From positions 3,491,304 to 3,555,303 of the forward strand of contig KB906767.1 of the NCBI GenBank assembly GCA_000381625.1: a stretch of DNA of 64,000 nucleotides, read 5' to 3'. The notes beneath the pieces are model-generated. The model ran no database searches. It was not told the DNA's origin and saw only the letters and a list, made by a program, of their open reading frames with translations. Shown here piece after piece: positions 1 through 8,151 of this stretch (position 1 is the first letter of the stretch; every line of letters starts with the position of its first letter). The translations under genes were made by a program, and so were the position numbers. Source of the stretch: Bryobacterales bacterium KBS 96. GTDB lineage: Bacteria > Acidobacteriota > Terriglobia > Bryobacterales > Bryobacteraceae.

Positions 1-153
1 GAAGGGCTGGACGGGAAGCGGGTTAACGAGCATCAGACAAAGCTGCGAATCCCCGCGTTCGAAGAACTGGAGCCGGCTCCACCCACGACAGACTTGCCGA
101 AGGACGAAAAGCCGCGAAACACCGGCGTACTCGGGAAGCTCTTTGGACGTTAA
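1..153 (+). CDS. C-terminal end of an unidentified protein (cut by window edge)
   Basis: Frame 1 is open from the window edge for 50 codons to a TAA at 151-153. The visible tail is charged and proline-rich in the middle (LEPAPPTTDLPKDEKP) and ends GVLGKLFGR. No domain can be recognised in so short a piece. It lies on the integrase side of tRNA-Ala, so it is probably part of the integrated element, but that is inference. No start or upstream context is visible. Confidence 0.55.
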   Translation, partial: EGLDGKRVNEHQTKLRIPAFEELEPAPPTTDLPKDEKPRNTGVLGKLFGR

Positions 154-252
154 GCCGGCTTTTTCTTTCTCCCCCAGCGGGCCAGCGCCATATTTCGAGC
201 GCATGCGGATCGTTCTTCCGGCGTAAGGCCTTGCCAACGGCGCGCCGCGACT

Positions 253-471
253 TTAACCATTGCTTCGCTCAACATTTCCGGCCGCGCGCCGGTTGGAATT
301 AGGTCCTGAGTATCGTTTCTTTTTCATCTCTTGGGCGAACAGCTCGGTTCCTTGAGTTAAAACTTCCGCCCGAGTGACATTGTGCGCTTTCGCGACTCGA
401 TTGAGTCTGGAATAAAAGCGCGCCGGTAGGCCGAACCAAACCGGTTGGAGGAAGTCATCGGAGGCTTCCTC
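253..471 (-). pseudogene. Ribbon-helix-helix-like DNA-binding protein remnant
   Basis: The minus strand is open from a TAG at 472-474 down to a TAA at 253-255 and encodes WFGLPARFYSRLNRVAKAHN followed by VTRAEVLTQGTELFAQEM. A beta strand followed by two helices with xxSR/TRAEVL resembles the CopG/ribbon-helix-helix fold. There is no start codon in this frame. An ATG at 456-458 with a strong AGGAGG site upstream lies in a different frame and gives only 33 codons. The pattern suggests a small regulator or antitoxin gene broken by a frameshift near its start. It is seen only as an open frame; the family assignment is tentative. Confidence 0.35.
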
Positions 472-546
472 CTATTTCTTTATGACACGCTTTTCGCTCA
501 AGCAATTACTTTACCGCTATTCAGCTATCAGAGTTTTCGCTTTAAC

Positions 547-565
547 TATACATGCTGCATGTATA
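547..565. repeat. Perfect dyad, possible operator
   Basis: TATACATG-ctg-CATGTATA is a perfect 8-base inverted repeat with a 3-base centre. It lies 6 bases upstream of a TTGACA hexamer. Further CATG/GCATGC motifs occur at about 585-593 and 644-654. Such a dyad beside a promoter in an AT-rich gap of an integrated element is a plausible repressor-binding site. No repressor gene is visible in the window. Confidence 0.4.
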
Positions 566-571
566 AAATGA

Positions 572-600
572 TTGACAATGTACCGCATGCATGATATATC
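572..600 (+). promoter_or_regulatory. Candidate sigma-70 promoter
   Basis: TTGACA at 572-577 and TATATC at 595-600 are separated by 17 bases. The -35 is a full match and the -10 a 4/6 match to consensus. It sits in an AT-rich stretch unlike the GC-rich surroundings and points towards the excisionase-integrase pair, about 250 bases downstream. The stretch 600-849 between it and the first gene shows no convincing gene. Confidence 0.4.
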
Positions 601-849
601 GTTCAGTTGCTGAAACGAATTTATTCGGCCTTAGCATTTTGACTGCATTCATGCATCTCTTGTTGAGAGAGCACAAATTCTTAGAAAGGAAACGAAAAAC
701 TTCATGCAGCACGAACAAGCTATCACCGCTCAGACGCAGACACACCTAAGATTGGAATCAATCTATTGCCTGCTCCGGCTGGCAACGCCCAGGTCTCAGC
801 CTAATGTGATCGGACACCCATAAATCGAAGGAACTTCGAGGACGAAACT

Positions 850-1155
850 TTGAATAGCTCATATCTCGAACCTTGGCCGCAGCCGGGGACCCGCGTGGAA
901 TCCGAAACACCTATAAATTCACCGGCATCCTCTCTGGAGCCACACTACTCCGTGCAGGTACTAGCGGAGCTTTGGAGGCTGGACGAATCGACTATCCGCC
1001 GGATCTTCGAAGCCGCTCCCGGCGTTCTACGCCTTGGCAACGACAAGCGGCGGAGCGGAAAGCGTGAATATTTCACGTTGAGAATTCCTGCCTCCGTCGC
1101 TGAACGGGAATATCAGCGGAGAGTTGTGGCCCTAGCTCAGAAGAAGGGCGCTTAG
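850..1155 (+). CDS. Small excisionase/HTH-like DNA-binding protein
   Basis: The 101-residue product has a disordered N-terminus and then a compact domain starting at about residue 33 (YSVQVLAELWRLDESTIRRI), which looks like a MerR/excisionase-type helix-turn-helix. The C-terminal RREYFTLRIPASVAER-like segment is typical of short proteins found next to acidobacterial phage-type integrases. The start is TTG with GAGG 8 bases upstream; no ATG is available in frame. Three bases separate its stop from the GTG of the integrase, so the two are cotranscribed. A role in directing excision or in regulating the integrase is inferred from the fold and position. Confidence 0.6.
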   Translation: MNSSYLEPWPQPGTRVESETPINSPASSLEPHYSVQVLAELWRLDESTIRRIFEAAPGVLRLGNDKRRSGKREYFTLRIPASVAEREYQRRVVALAQKKGA

Positions 1156-1158
1156 GCT

Positions 1159-2360
1159 GTGGCAGATCTGTTTCTCGTTCGGAACCATTCCGAAAAGTGT
1201 CCACATCGACACAGCGGGCCACGCTTCCTGAACTGCAAATGCAATCTCGGTGTAGATGGAGAGATTAAAGGCAAGCGGTATCGCAGATCTCTCTTTACTC
1301 GAAGCCTAGACAAGGCCTATAGAAAACTTGCCGCACTGGAGCGGCCCGACTACCGCCAACCCAAACCGCTGAAAGAGGCAATTGACGCTTTCAAGGCAGC
1401 CAAGAAAGATGTCGGCCACGGCACCAAGCGCAATCATCGGCGAGTTCTGGATAATTTTTTAGCAATCGCCAAAACTGCTAACATCGCGAGGCTCGACGAT
1501 GTCGAAATCGAGACGATTGATTTGTTTCGCGCAAAGCGACCGATTTCCGCGATGACCTGGACAAAAGAGCTCGCCATCTTGAGGAACTTTTTCAGTTTCT
1601 GTGTCAGCCGCAAATGGACCTATTCGAATCCGGCGAAAGAAGTGAAACCGCGCCGAAGGTCAAGCCAAGGCCAAAGGAGCCCTATACCGAGGAAGAAGTC
1701 ACTCAAATTCTTTTGGCGTGTGATCAACTCGGCAGAGCATCTTACGAACGGAGCAGAGCACAAGGCATGGTCCTGTTGCTTCGTTACACTGGCCTTCGGA
1801 TCAGTGATGTCATCACGCTCGCCCGCGACCGGCTGAAAGCGGATCGCATTTATCTACACACCATGAAGAATGGCAAGAACATCTTCTTACCTATTCCACC
1901 GCTGCTTCGAGAAACCCTCGACGCACTTCCTATACCCAAAGGAACGAAAGGGCAATCCAAGTACTTCTTTTGGAGCGGGAACGGAACGACTCGGGCTGTT
2001 ATCCGCGGAGCTACCCGCACACTGGCTCGCGTCTTCGACATTTCTGGAGTGAAGGGCGCTCACGCGCACCGCTTCCGCCATACCCTCGCAACCGCGCTAT
2101 TGGAAAAGGGCTGGACGACGGAGGACGTTTCGGACGTCCTTGGCAGCACTCCAGAGATCATCCGGAAACACTATGCGCAATGGACAGCTCAGCGTCAGGA
2201 ACGGATTTCGAGCCTGGCGCAGGACGTATGGTCTGGCAAGTTTTTGGCAAGCTCGAAAAAATCGGCTGTAACTGTTGATTGTAAAGAGGATAACTTGGTG
2301 GACGGCATGGGATTCGAACCCACGACCCCCACGTTGCGAACGTGGTGCTCTCCCAGCTGA
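1159..2360 (+). pseudogene. Tyrosine recombinase/integrase, frameshifted
   Basis: Two overlapping frames together make a phage-type integrase of about 400 residues. The N-terminal frame (1159-1836, GTG start) holds a core-binding SAM-like domain up to NPAKEVKP. The catalytic half continues in another frame, open from 1614, beginning KVKPRPKEPYTEEEV. The join lies at about 1648-1660 and needs a -1 (or +2) shift. Catalytic residues are all present in the second half: Arg in TGLRISD, His and Arg in HAHRFRHT, and His plus the nucleophile Tyr in IRKHYAQW. I see no slippery heptamer at the join, so decay or an assembly error is likelier than programmed shifting. The last 20 or so residues are encoded by the 3' part of tRNA-Ala on the opposite strand, which marks the attachment site. 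Confidence 0.8.
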
Positions 2361-2371
2361 GCTAGCCGCCC
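2296..2371 (-). tRNA. tRNA-Ala(CGC), probable integration site
   Basis: Reading the minus strand gives a full cloverleaf. The acceptor GGGCGGC pairs with GCCGTCC, with one G-U pair. The D arm is GCTC/GAGC. The anticodon stem CCACG/CGTGG carries the loop TTCGCAA (anticodon CGC), and the T loop is TTCGAAT. CCA is encoded at 2296-2298. The 3' half overlaps the end of the integrase frame, the usual arrangement when an element has inserted into the 3' end of a tRNA and restored it. The partner direct repeat would lie left of the window. Confidence 0.95.
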
Positions 2372-2434
2372 ACAATGCGGGTTAACTCTCTTACTATAGC
2401 ATTCCCGGCGTGCTAGGATGACGTTCAAACCGCC

Positions 2435-3010
2435 ATGGTCCTTTCCGATGTAGATATCCGCCGCTATATGCAGGCGGGCAAGATCCGAATCTCGCCGGAG
2501 CTGCCGCCGGAACAGTGGGGGAGTTGCTCGGTCGACTTCCGCCTCGGCGCGGAATTCAGCGTTTTCGAGCATAGCCGACACCCCTATATCGACCTGCGCG
2601 AGAAGGGCGCCATCCAGGACATCATGTCCACCGTCGTCGTCAAGCCGGGCGAGGCGTTCATACTCCAGCCTCGCGAGTTCGCGCTAGCCATTACTGACGA
2701 AACTCTCGAGCTCGACGACGATGTGCTGGGTCGGCTCGAAGGAAGATCGAGCCTGGGCCGGATCGGCATCATCGTACACGGCACCGCAGGACTTTTCGAT
2801 CCAGGCTGGCGCGGAAAGGCCACGCTGGAGCTGAGTAACCTCGGCCGCATGCCCGTCGCGCTGTATCCTGGCATGCGCATCTGCTCTTTTACCTTCGAGC
2901 AGCTATCGTCGCCTGTTTCCGTGCCTTATTACAAGAAGGCCGGCAATAAGTACGCCGGACAAACGTCGCCGCTTGCGAGTAAGCTGACTGCCGAAGTGAG
3001 TAAAAAGTAA
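2435..3010 (+). CDS. dcd: dCTP deaminase
   Basis: Deaminates dCTP to dUTP in the cytosol, feeding dUMP and dTMP synthesis. At 191 residues it has the usual length for the family. The signature core EGRSSLGRIGIIVHGTAG, followed by DPGWRG and LELSN, matches the dCTP deaminase/dUTPase fold, with the active-site Glu in the TLELSN segment. GxRICSF and the C-terminal Y..QTSP are also typical. Whether it is monofunctional or also hydrolyses dUTP cannot be read safely from sequence alone; a separate dut next door suggests monofunctional. It converges on dut, with 17 bases between stop codons. Confidence 0.93.
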   Translation: MVLSDVDIRRYMQAGKIRISPELPPEQWGSCSVDFRLGAEFSVFEHSRHPYIDLREKGAIQDIMSTVVVKPGEAFILQPREFALAITDETLELDDDVLGRLEGRSSLGRIGIIVHGTAGLFDPGWRGKATLELSNLGRMPVALYPGMRICSFTFEQLSSPVSVPYYKKAGNKYAGQTSPLASKLTAEVSKK

Positions 3011-3027
3011 GAGGCGCTTCGGCCAAC

Positions 3028-3459
3028 TTACCTCCCGGAGGAACCGAATCCACCCGTTCCTCGCGCCGAATCCGCCAGTTCGCCTTCTTCCCACTCGACC
3101 GCCTCATAGCGCGCCACCACCATCTGCGCAATCCGGTCGCCTGCATGGACCTGGTACGGCGCTTTGCCTAAGTTCAGCAGAATGACTTTTAGCTCGCCGC
3201 GATAACCCGGATCGATGGTTGCCGGCGAGTTCGGCAGAGTGATGGCGTGTTTCAGCGCCAGGCCGCTCCTCGGCCGGATCTGCACTTCGTACCCGGTTGG
3301 AATTTCGAGCGCCAATCCCGTGGGAACGACATGGGGGACGTTCGGCTCGAGAAGTGCCGCCTCGAGTGCGCGGACGTCCATGCCCGCGTCCTCCAAAGGG
3401 CCATGCGCATATTCCGGCAAGAGAGCATGTGGATGAAGCTTGTTGATGCGAATCTTCAT
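3028..3459 (-). CDS. dut: dUTP diphosphatase
   Basis: Hydrolyses dUTP to dUMP and pyrophosphate, keeping uracil out of DNA and supplying the thymidylate synthase substrate. The 143-residue protein has all five trimeric dUTPase motifs in order: [15 protein letters not shown], the catalytic-Asp loop [20 protein letters not shown], and the C-terminal [11 protein letters not shown] arm. The start MKIRIN at 3459 is chosen because motif 1 then falls at the normal distance; the frame is open further upstream but that extension would overlap the thyX start. It is divergent from thyX, with 27 bases between starts. Confidence 0.95.
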   Translation of the reverse strand: MKIRINKLHPHALLPEYAHGPLEDAGMDVRALEAALLEPNVPHVVPTGLALEIPTGYEVQIRPRSGLALKHAITLPNSPATIDPGYRGELKVILLNLGKAPYQVHAGDRIAQMVVARYEAVEWEEGELADSARGTGGFGSSGR

Positions 3460-3486
3460 GATTGAATCCGCTATGATAGCGACTTC

Positions 3487-4944
3487 ATGGCTGCTGTTCC
3501 TGGACAGAGTGCTGCGAGTCCCCTCAAACGTGTTTTCACCGTGGCGCCAATGCCCCCGGAAAAGATGGCGTACGCGCTCGCGCGATACAGCCGCTCTCCC
3601 GATTCGATCGTCGATTCCGTTGAATGGGTGCGCACACATGACTCCGCCAAATTCTTAGAAAGCTTTTACTTTCAATATGGCCACGCATCCATAGCCGATC
3701 TGGGGCATCTGGCCGTTTGCTTCGAAGGCATCTCGGAACTTGCTGCGATTGAAATTGAAGATGAGCAGCTTTGGGACGGGCAGGCGCGCAGCTCCCGTTA
3801 TCAGGACTTTTCGCATTCAAACGTCGTCGTCCCCCCGGAGCTTCCGGAAGACCAGGTCGAAATCTACCAGGACGCCGCAAACGAGTTGATGTCGGCCTAT
3901 CGCGCCATACACGAGAAGGCCTTCCAGAAGCTCTGTGTAAAGCTGCCACGGCCGTCCGACATGAAGCCGGAGACGTATCAACGCAACCTGCGGGCCCGCG
4001 CCTTCGATGTGGCTCGTTACCTGTTGCCGCTCGCAATCCCGACCGGTGTGGGCCAGGTCACCAGTATCCGTTCGCTCGAACGGCAGATTCGCCGCCTGAA
4101 AGCGTCGGACTTTGAAGAGGTGCGCGATATCGCGGACGAGCTTGCGACAGCGCTGGCACAGCCCGCGGATTGTGTTTGGGATGCGGCGCTGCCGAACGAT
4201 CCACTGGCGCCAACGCTCGCGCACCATGCCGGTCCGGATGAATACGCAAGGAAGCTTCGGGACACCCTGCAACTGTGGGCCGAACAGAATCTGCCACCGC
4301 GCCGGGATGTTACGGCGAAGCCGGTCGTCTTGCTGCAGCCGACGGATCATATTTGCGATATTTGCGCGACGCTTTTGTACCCGGTCACCGACCGAAGCTA
4401 TCGCGAGTTGTACCATCTCGCAAGCAGTTGGTCGAAAGCGCAGCGAATCGAACTAATGGACCTGGCGGTTCAGGGCCGCGAGCGCCGCGATGAACTGCCG
4501 CGGCATTTTCGAGGCGCACCGTATGTCTTCGACATCATCATGGATATCGGAGCGTACCGCGATCTGCACAGGCATCGCCGGTGCCAGCAGTTCCGCCAGG
4601 ACTACACGAACCGGCTCGGCTATGAAGTGCCGGCGCTAGTGGAAGAGGCCGGGTTACTTCCGGAATACCAGCAAGCGCTCACTGCAGTCGATACCGCACT
4701 GGAAAAGGTCGCCCCACCAGCAGCGCAGTATCTGCTTCCTTTCGCCGCCCGTTCGCGGTTCCTGTTCAAAATGGATTTCGCGGAACTTGAATATATCTCG
4801 CGATTGCGTAGTGGGGTGAAAGGTCATTTTTCATATCGGAAGATTGCCTGGGAAATGAAACAGGCTCTCGATGAGGAGGATCCATCGCTGGGCGCTCTGG
4901 TTAATGCCACGCCGCCGTGGATAGAAGATCCATTAACCCGTTAA
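3487..4944 (+). CDS. thyX: Two-domain FAD-dependent thymidylate synthase (ThyX)
   Basis: Methylates dUMP to dTMP using methylene-tetrahydrofolate and FAD. At 485 residues it is about twice the length of ordinary ThyX and contains two ThyX-like halves. The first has YGHASIADL at about 64-72 and SSRY at 102-105, but where the RHR of the RHRx7S signature should be it reads D92-E93-Q94. The second has R362-H363-R364, but Asp at position 372 where the signature Ser belongs. Both halves keep an ARYLLP/AQYLLP helix. Tandem ThyX proteins of this size are known in several phyla; the sharing of the motif between halves is my reading. With dcd and dut it forms a dTMP supply cluster. The ATG at 3487 has a weak ribosome site. 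Confidence 0.85.
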   Translation: MAAVPGQSAASPLKRVFTVAPMPPEKMAYALARYSRSPDSIVDSVEWVRTHDSAKFLESFYFQYGHASIADLGHLAVCFEGISELAAIEIEDEQLWDGQARSSRYQDFSHSNVVVPPELPEDQVEIYQDAANELMSAYRAIHEKAFQKLCVKLPRPSDMKPETYQRNLRARAFDVARYLLPLAIPTGVGQVTSIRSLERQIRRLKASDFEEVRDIADELATALAQPADCVWDAALPNDPLAPTLAHHAGPDEYARKLRDTLQLWAEQNLPPRRDVTAKPVVLLQPTDHICDICATLLYPVTDRSYRELYHLASSWSKAQRIELMDLAVQGRERRDELPRHFRGAPYVFDIIMDIGAYRDLHRHRRCQQFRQDYTNRLGYEVPALVEEAGLLPEYQQALTAVDTALEKVAPPAAQYLLPFAARSRFLFKMDFAELEYISRLRSGVKGHFSYRKIAWEMKQALDEEDPSLGALVNATPPWIEDPLTR

Positions 4945-5223
4945 CAAATCCGTTAACCGATCGATTGATAGCTCCGCCTGCTTCCCAATCAAGTCGACTT
5001 CCGCCAAACAACTGAAAATACAGCCATTTCGCTCCTTATTCGACTACAAGCCGATAGTTTTCTCCGTGGATAATTTACCGCAATCGCCCGTAAGTGTTTG
5101 ACCGGGGGATCCGCGGAGTTTGGCATCCGACCTGCCCTATCAACGGTGCCGGCATGGCCGCCCGTGCCGCCAAGAGGACGCGCTCCGACCTTGAAAAGCG
5201 CGCATCTCATGAGGAGTCATTCA

Positions 5224-5946
5224 ATGAGAGCGAAGAAACCATTTCTGGCCAAATCTTTACTGGCCGTCGGGTGTGCCAGCCTGATGGGCTTGGCTATTAT
5301 GCCGATGCTACACGCCGACGAATGGAACAAGAGAACGATCGTTACCGTGGATCAGCCGATTATCGCGGGCAACAAGGTGCTGGAGCCTGGCACGTATGTT
5401 TGGAAGCTGATGGATTCGCCTTCTAATCGCAATGTCGTTCGCATCTACAACCAGGATGGCTCGAAGCTCGAAACCACTGTACTGGCGATTCCGAATTACA
5501 AGCTGAAGGCGAACGGCAAGACCCAATTTGAGTTCTGGGAAACGCCCGCGGGCGTTCCGAAAGCGGTTCGAGCGTGGTTCTATCCTGGCGATAACTTCGG
5601 TCAGGAGTTCGCGTATCCCAAGAAGCTAGTAGCGCAACTTGCGTCCGCCAGACCGGCGCCAATTCCCGCCCATTACAATCCACCGGTTTCCGAAAACAAC
5701 CCCGAACCAGCCCCTGCCCCGGCCGCAGTTCCCGCACCGGAACCGGCGGCGCAACCGCAGCCCGCACCGGAAGTGGCTCAAAATATCCATCCGGAGTTGA
5801 GCATTTCGGCCCAAGCAGAACCAGCCCCGGCAGCCGAGCCCGCAACGCTGCCTAAGACGGCAAGCTACGGTCCGCTGATCGGACTGATGGGCGTTTTCTC
5901 CATTGGACTTGCTGGCGTTCTGACGCTCGGCACAAAGAAGAGCTAA
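5224..5946 (+). CDS. Sortase-anchored (LPxTA) secreted protein
   Basis: This 240-residue protein starts at the ATG at 5224, which has GAGGAG 9 bases upstream; the frame is open further upstream without such a site. An N-terminal signal peptide ends near MLHADEW. A globular beta-rich domain (about 28-140) follows, then a Pro/Ala/Glu-rich linker (about 145-205). The C-terminus is a sorting signal: LPKTA, a hydrophobic stretch (PLIGLMGVFSIGLAGVLTL) and the tail GTKKS. It is followed by a VWA protein and a sortase in the same direction, so it is the likely sortase substrate. The globular domain resembles a secreted acidobacterial family of unknown function; no enzyme motif is seen. Confidence 0.75.
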   Translation: MRAKKPFLAKSLLAVGCASLMGLAIMPMLHADEWNKRTIVTVDQPIIAGNKVLEPGTYVWKLMDSPSNRNVVRIYNQDGSKLETTVLAIPNYKLKANGKTQFEFWETPAGVPKAVRAWFYPGDNFGQEFAYPKKLVAQLASARPAPIPAHYNPPVSENNPEPAPAPAAVPAPEPAAQPQPAPEVAQNIHPELSISAQAEPAPAAEPATLPKTASYGPLIGLMGVFSIGLAGVLTLGTKKS

Positions 5947-5956
5947 CCTGAAAGCG

Positions 5957-5975
5957 TCCCGGAGATCATCCGGGA
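5957..5975 (+). promoter_or_regulatory. Intercistronic hairpin
   Basis: CCCGGA-gatca-TCCGGG forms a 6-base stem, extended by a T-A pair, just after the stop of the LPxTA gene. No run of T follows, so it is not a standard terminator. It could stabilise the upstream message or reduce read-through so that the surface protein is made in excess over the downstream genes; this is inference. Confidence 0.35.
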
Positions 5976-6027
5976 TTTGCGGGAGAACGTCTGGCGGCCC
6001 ATGCCACGCGTTTTCCCTGGTTCAGGT

Positions 6028-7008
6028 ATGAGAGAAAAGGGTCGCTTACGGGTATCTCGTAGGAATCTGCTCAAAATCGCCGGACTTGTGCCTTTCGGGC
6101 GGCTCATCGGCGCCCAAATGCCGAGCCTCGATGAGCAACCTTTTAAGATCATATCCACGGTACTGCGCGTCGTGCTGGATGTCAGTGTGAAGGACCATCA
6201 CGGCCGGTACATAACGGACCTTCAGAAGGACAATTTTCGGGTATTTGAAGACGGACGTCTGCAGCCGATCATCCATTTCTCCAGCGTCGACACACCAGTG
6301 ACCGTGGGCCTGGTTCTGGACGACAGCGGGAGCATGAGTCCCAAAAGAGCTGAGGTCGTGACGGCCGGTCTTGCTTTTGCGAAGGAAAGCAACGCAGACG
6401 ATCAGTTCTTCGTCGTCAATTTCAACAATTACATCGTACCTGGGCTGCCTGAGGGCATGGCGTTCACCGACAAGCTGCAGACGCTGCGCGCCGCGCTTTA
6501 CATGGGCAGCCCGGAGGGTCAGACGGCGCTTTACGATGCAATTGTCTTTTCACTGAAGCACTTGGAGAAGGGCCGCGAACCGAAAAAAACGCTGATTGTC
6601 GTCAGCGATGGCGGGGATAACGTAAGCCGAGCATCTTTTCAGGACGTCATGGGTCTGGTGCAGGCATCCGAAGCGACCATCTACACGGTAGGCCTGTTCA
6701 CGGACGATGACGGCGACCGCGATCCTCGCGTCCTGCGCAAACTGGCGCACCTCAGCGGCGGCGATTATTTCAATCCTTCGAGGCTCGACGAGGTAATCCC
6801 GATTTTTCATCAGATCGCCAAGGATATCCGGAATCGGTACACGATCACTTACGCGCCCGATCCACATATCGATGCCGCGAAACATCCTGTTCGTTCCATA
6901 CGAGTCGTGGCATCGAACGCGCAAAACGAAAAGTTGAAAGTGAAGACAAGAACACAGTATTCGTTCGAGCCGTTCTCCGAACTCCTAGCGCAGGACAAGT
7001 TGCAATAG
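6028..7008 (+). CDS. VWA-domain protein, acidobacterial VWFA-related type
   Basis: The 326-residue product (from ATG 6028) has a twin-arginine-like N-terminus, RRNLLKIAGLVPFG, so it is probably exported. A short beta-rich domain carries the pattern D-V-S-V-K-D...G-R-Y-I-T-D-L...F-x-V-F-E-D-G, typical of the acidobacterial VWFA-related family. The VWA domain follows with a MIDAS metal site DDSGSMS, a Thr in GQTALYDA and the Asp of VVSDGGD. Upstream TTG (5977) and ATG (6001) starts are possible; 6028 is preferred because it places the twin-arginine motif near the start, though its ribosome site is weak. It lies between the sortase substrate and the sortase. It has no LPxT signal of its own. Confidence 0.8.
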   Translation: MREKGRLRVSRRNLLKIAGLVPFGRLIGAQMPSLDEQPFKIISTVLRVVLDVSVKDHHGRYITDLQKDNFRVFEDGRLQPIIHFSSVDTPVTVGLVLDDSGSMSPKRAEVVTAGLAFAKESNADDQFFVVNFNNYIVPGLPEGMAFTDKLQTLRAALYMGSPEGQTALYDAIVFSLKHLEKGREPKKTLIVVSDGGDNVSRASFQDVMGLVQASEATIYTVGLFTDDDGDRDPRVLRKLAHLSGGDYFNPSRLDEVIPIFHQIAKDIRNRYTITYAPDPHIDAAKHPVRSIRVVASNAQNEKLKVKTRTQYSFEPFSELLAQDKLQ

Positions 7009-7020
7009 GTCCGGAGACGA

Positions 7021-7854
7021 ATGGCTCGAAGCACCTCCAGTTCGAGACCAGGCAATTTTCACGCGGGCGCCACACCTCCGCCAACGAAGCCCGGACTACA
7101 TAGCTTCAATCTGAACCGCCGCATGGCTCCGCCGCCCCGTCGCCGGAAGCGGCGAAGGCTGTGGCTCCGGACAATCTTCTATCTCGCCGGCTTTGCGGCC
7201 GTCGGATATTACGGCTATACGCTTGCAGAGCAGTACGTCTATGAACGCTACGAAAATTGGGCTTTCGACCAGGAGATGTCCGGCAGGCGTGTGACTCCCA
7301 AAGATTGGGCGATGACGATCACGCCGTTGGGGGAGTGGACCGGATATTCGTTGCCGCCTGTCCGGCAGGCGCCCGCGCCGGCCACTCGTCAAACGCCCAC
7401 GGTGAAGCGCGACGTTCCGATAGGATCCATGCTCGGCCGCGTGGATATTCCGCGGCTCCACTTGTCGGCAATAGTGAGGCAAGGCGCCGATGAGGAAACC
7501 TTGAAGACTGCGGTTGGGCATGTTCCGTCGACTCAGTTTGCGGGAGAGGTAGGGAACTTCGCGATTGCGGCACACCGCGATACGCTATTTCGCGCCCTGA
7601 AGGACATTCGAATTGGCGACACCGTCACATTCCAATCGACCGGCGGAAGCTACGAATATAAAGTTGCGTCCACGCAGATCGTGAAGCCAACGGATGTGGA
7701 CGTGCTGCGACCGCAAGGCGATCAAAAACTGCTGACGATGATCACTTGTTATCCGTTCTATTTCGTCGGATCGGCGCCGAAGCGTTTCATTGTGACGGCG
7801 CGGTTGAGTGACGGCGATGCGGCCGGGCAAACACAAGCGGCGAGTACAAAGTAG
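7021..7854 (+). CDS. Class D-like sortase
   Basis: A cysteine transpeptidase that cleaves LPxT-type signals and attaches the protein to an amine acceptor. The 277-residue protein has a basic, proline-rich cytoplasmic N-terminus, one membrane segment (about residues 48-66) and a C-terminal sortase domain. Catalytic residues are visible: His185 in AAHRD, Cys243 in TMITCYPF and Arg255 in APKRFIV. The TxxTC-Y-P-F context is typical of class D. The start ATG has GGAG 4 bases upstream and follows the VWA gene by 12 bases. It is the probable processing enzyme for the LPKTA protein at the head of the operon. Confidence 0.88.
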   Translation: MARSTSSSRPGNFHAGATPPPTKPGLHSFNLNRRMAPPPRRRKRRRLWLRTIFYLAGFAAVGYYGYTLAEQYVYERYENWAFDQEMSGRRVTPKDWAMTITPLGEWTGYSLPPVRQAPAPATRQTPTVKRDVPIGSMLGRVDIPRLHLSAIVRQGADEETLKTAVGHVPSTQFAGEVGNFAIAAHRDTLFRALKDIRIGDTVTFQSTGGSYEYKVASTQIVKPTDVDVLRPQGDQKLLTMITCYPFYFVGSAPKRFIVTARLSDGDAAGQTQAASTK

Positions 7855-8151
7855 GGAAGCTGAAGACAGGTCATTTTTCCGTGCGGGCAATGAAGGTTTC
7901 ACAGTTGGGTTAAGCACGTGTGCTCATGAGCAGTTCGGTGCTGAAGAGTGAGCGTTTTCATCACGGTCGGTGAAGTGGCAGTTCCACAACAGTCGCAAGT
8001 TCCATTTAGTGAGGGTTGGCCCCGACGAAAGTGGGCGCCGTGCGGACTGCCCCTGGTTGGTGGTTCCTCCTTACTGGTTTTCGCGCGTCTGCCACGCGCG
8101 CATTTCATCCTCTGGCGCAGTCCGATAGACTGCAATTAGTTATCGAGGGAT
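7855..8151. other. Intergenic region with one hairpin
   Basis: No credible gene lies in these 297 bases. A perfect 7-base stem with a 5-base loop (CGCGCGT-ctgcc-ACGCGCG, 8082-8100) sits about 50 bases before the next start. It lacks a following T run and so does not look like a strong terminator. Confidence 0.4.

Noticed and set aside
542-745. 67-codon minus-strand frame in the AT-rich gap
   Set aside because: No ribosome site, low-complexity composition and it covers the dyad and promoter on the other strand.
1640-1665. Programmed -1 frameshifting in the integrase
   Set aside because: No slippery heptamer and no obvious downstream structure; tyrosine integrases do not normally use it. Decay or error is simpler.
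5850-5946. PEP-CTERM/exosortase-type signal
   Set aside because: The motif is LPKTA with a basic tail and the operon has a cysteine sortase, not an eight-helix exosortase.
8082-8100. Rho-independent terminator
   Set aside because: The stem is perfect but no T run follows.
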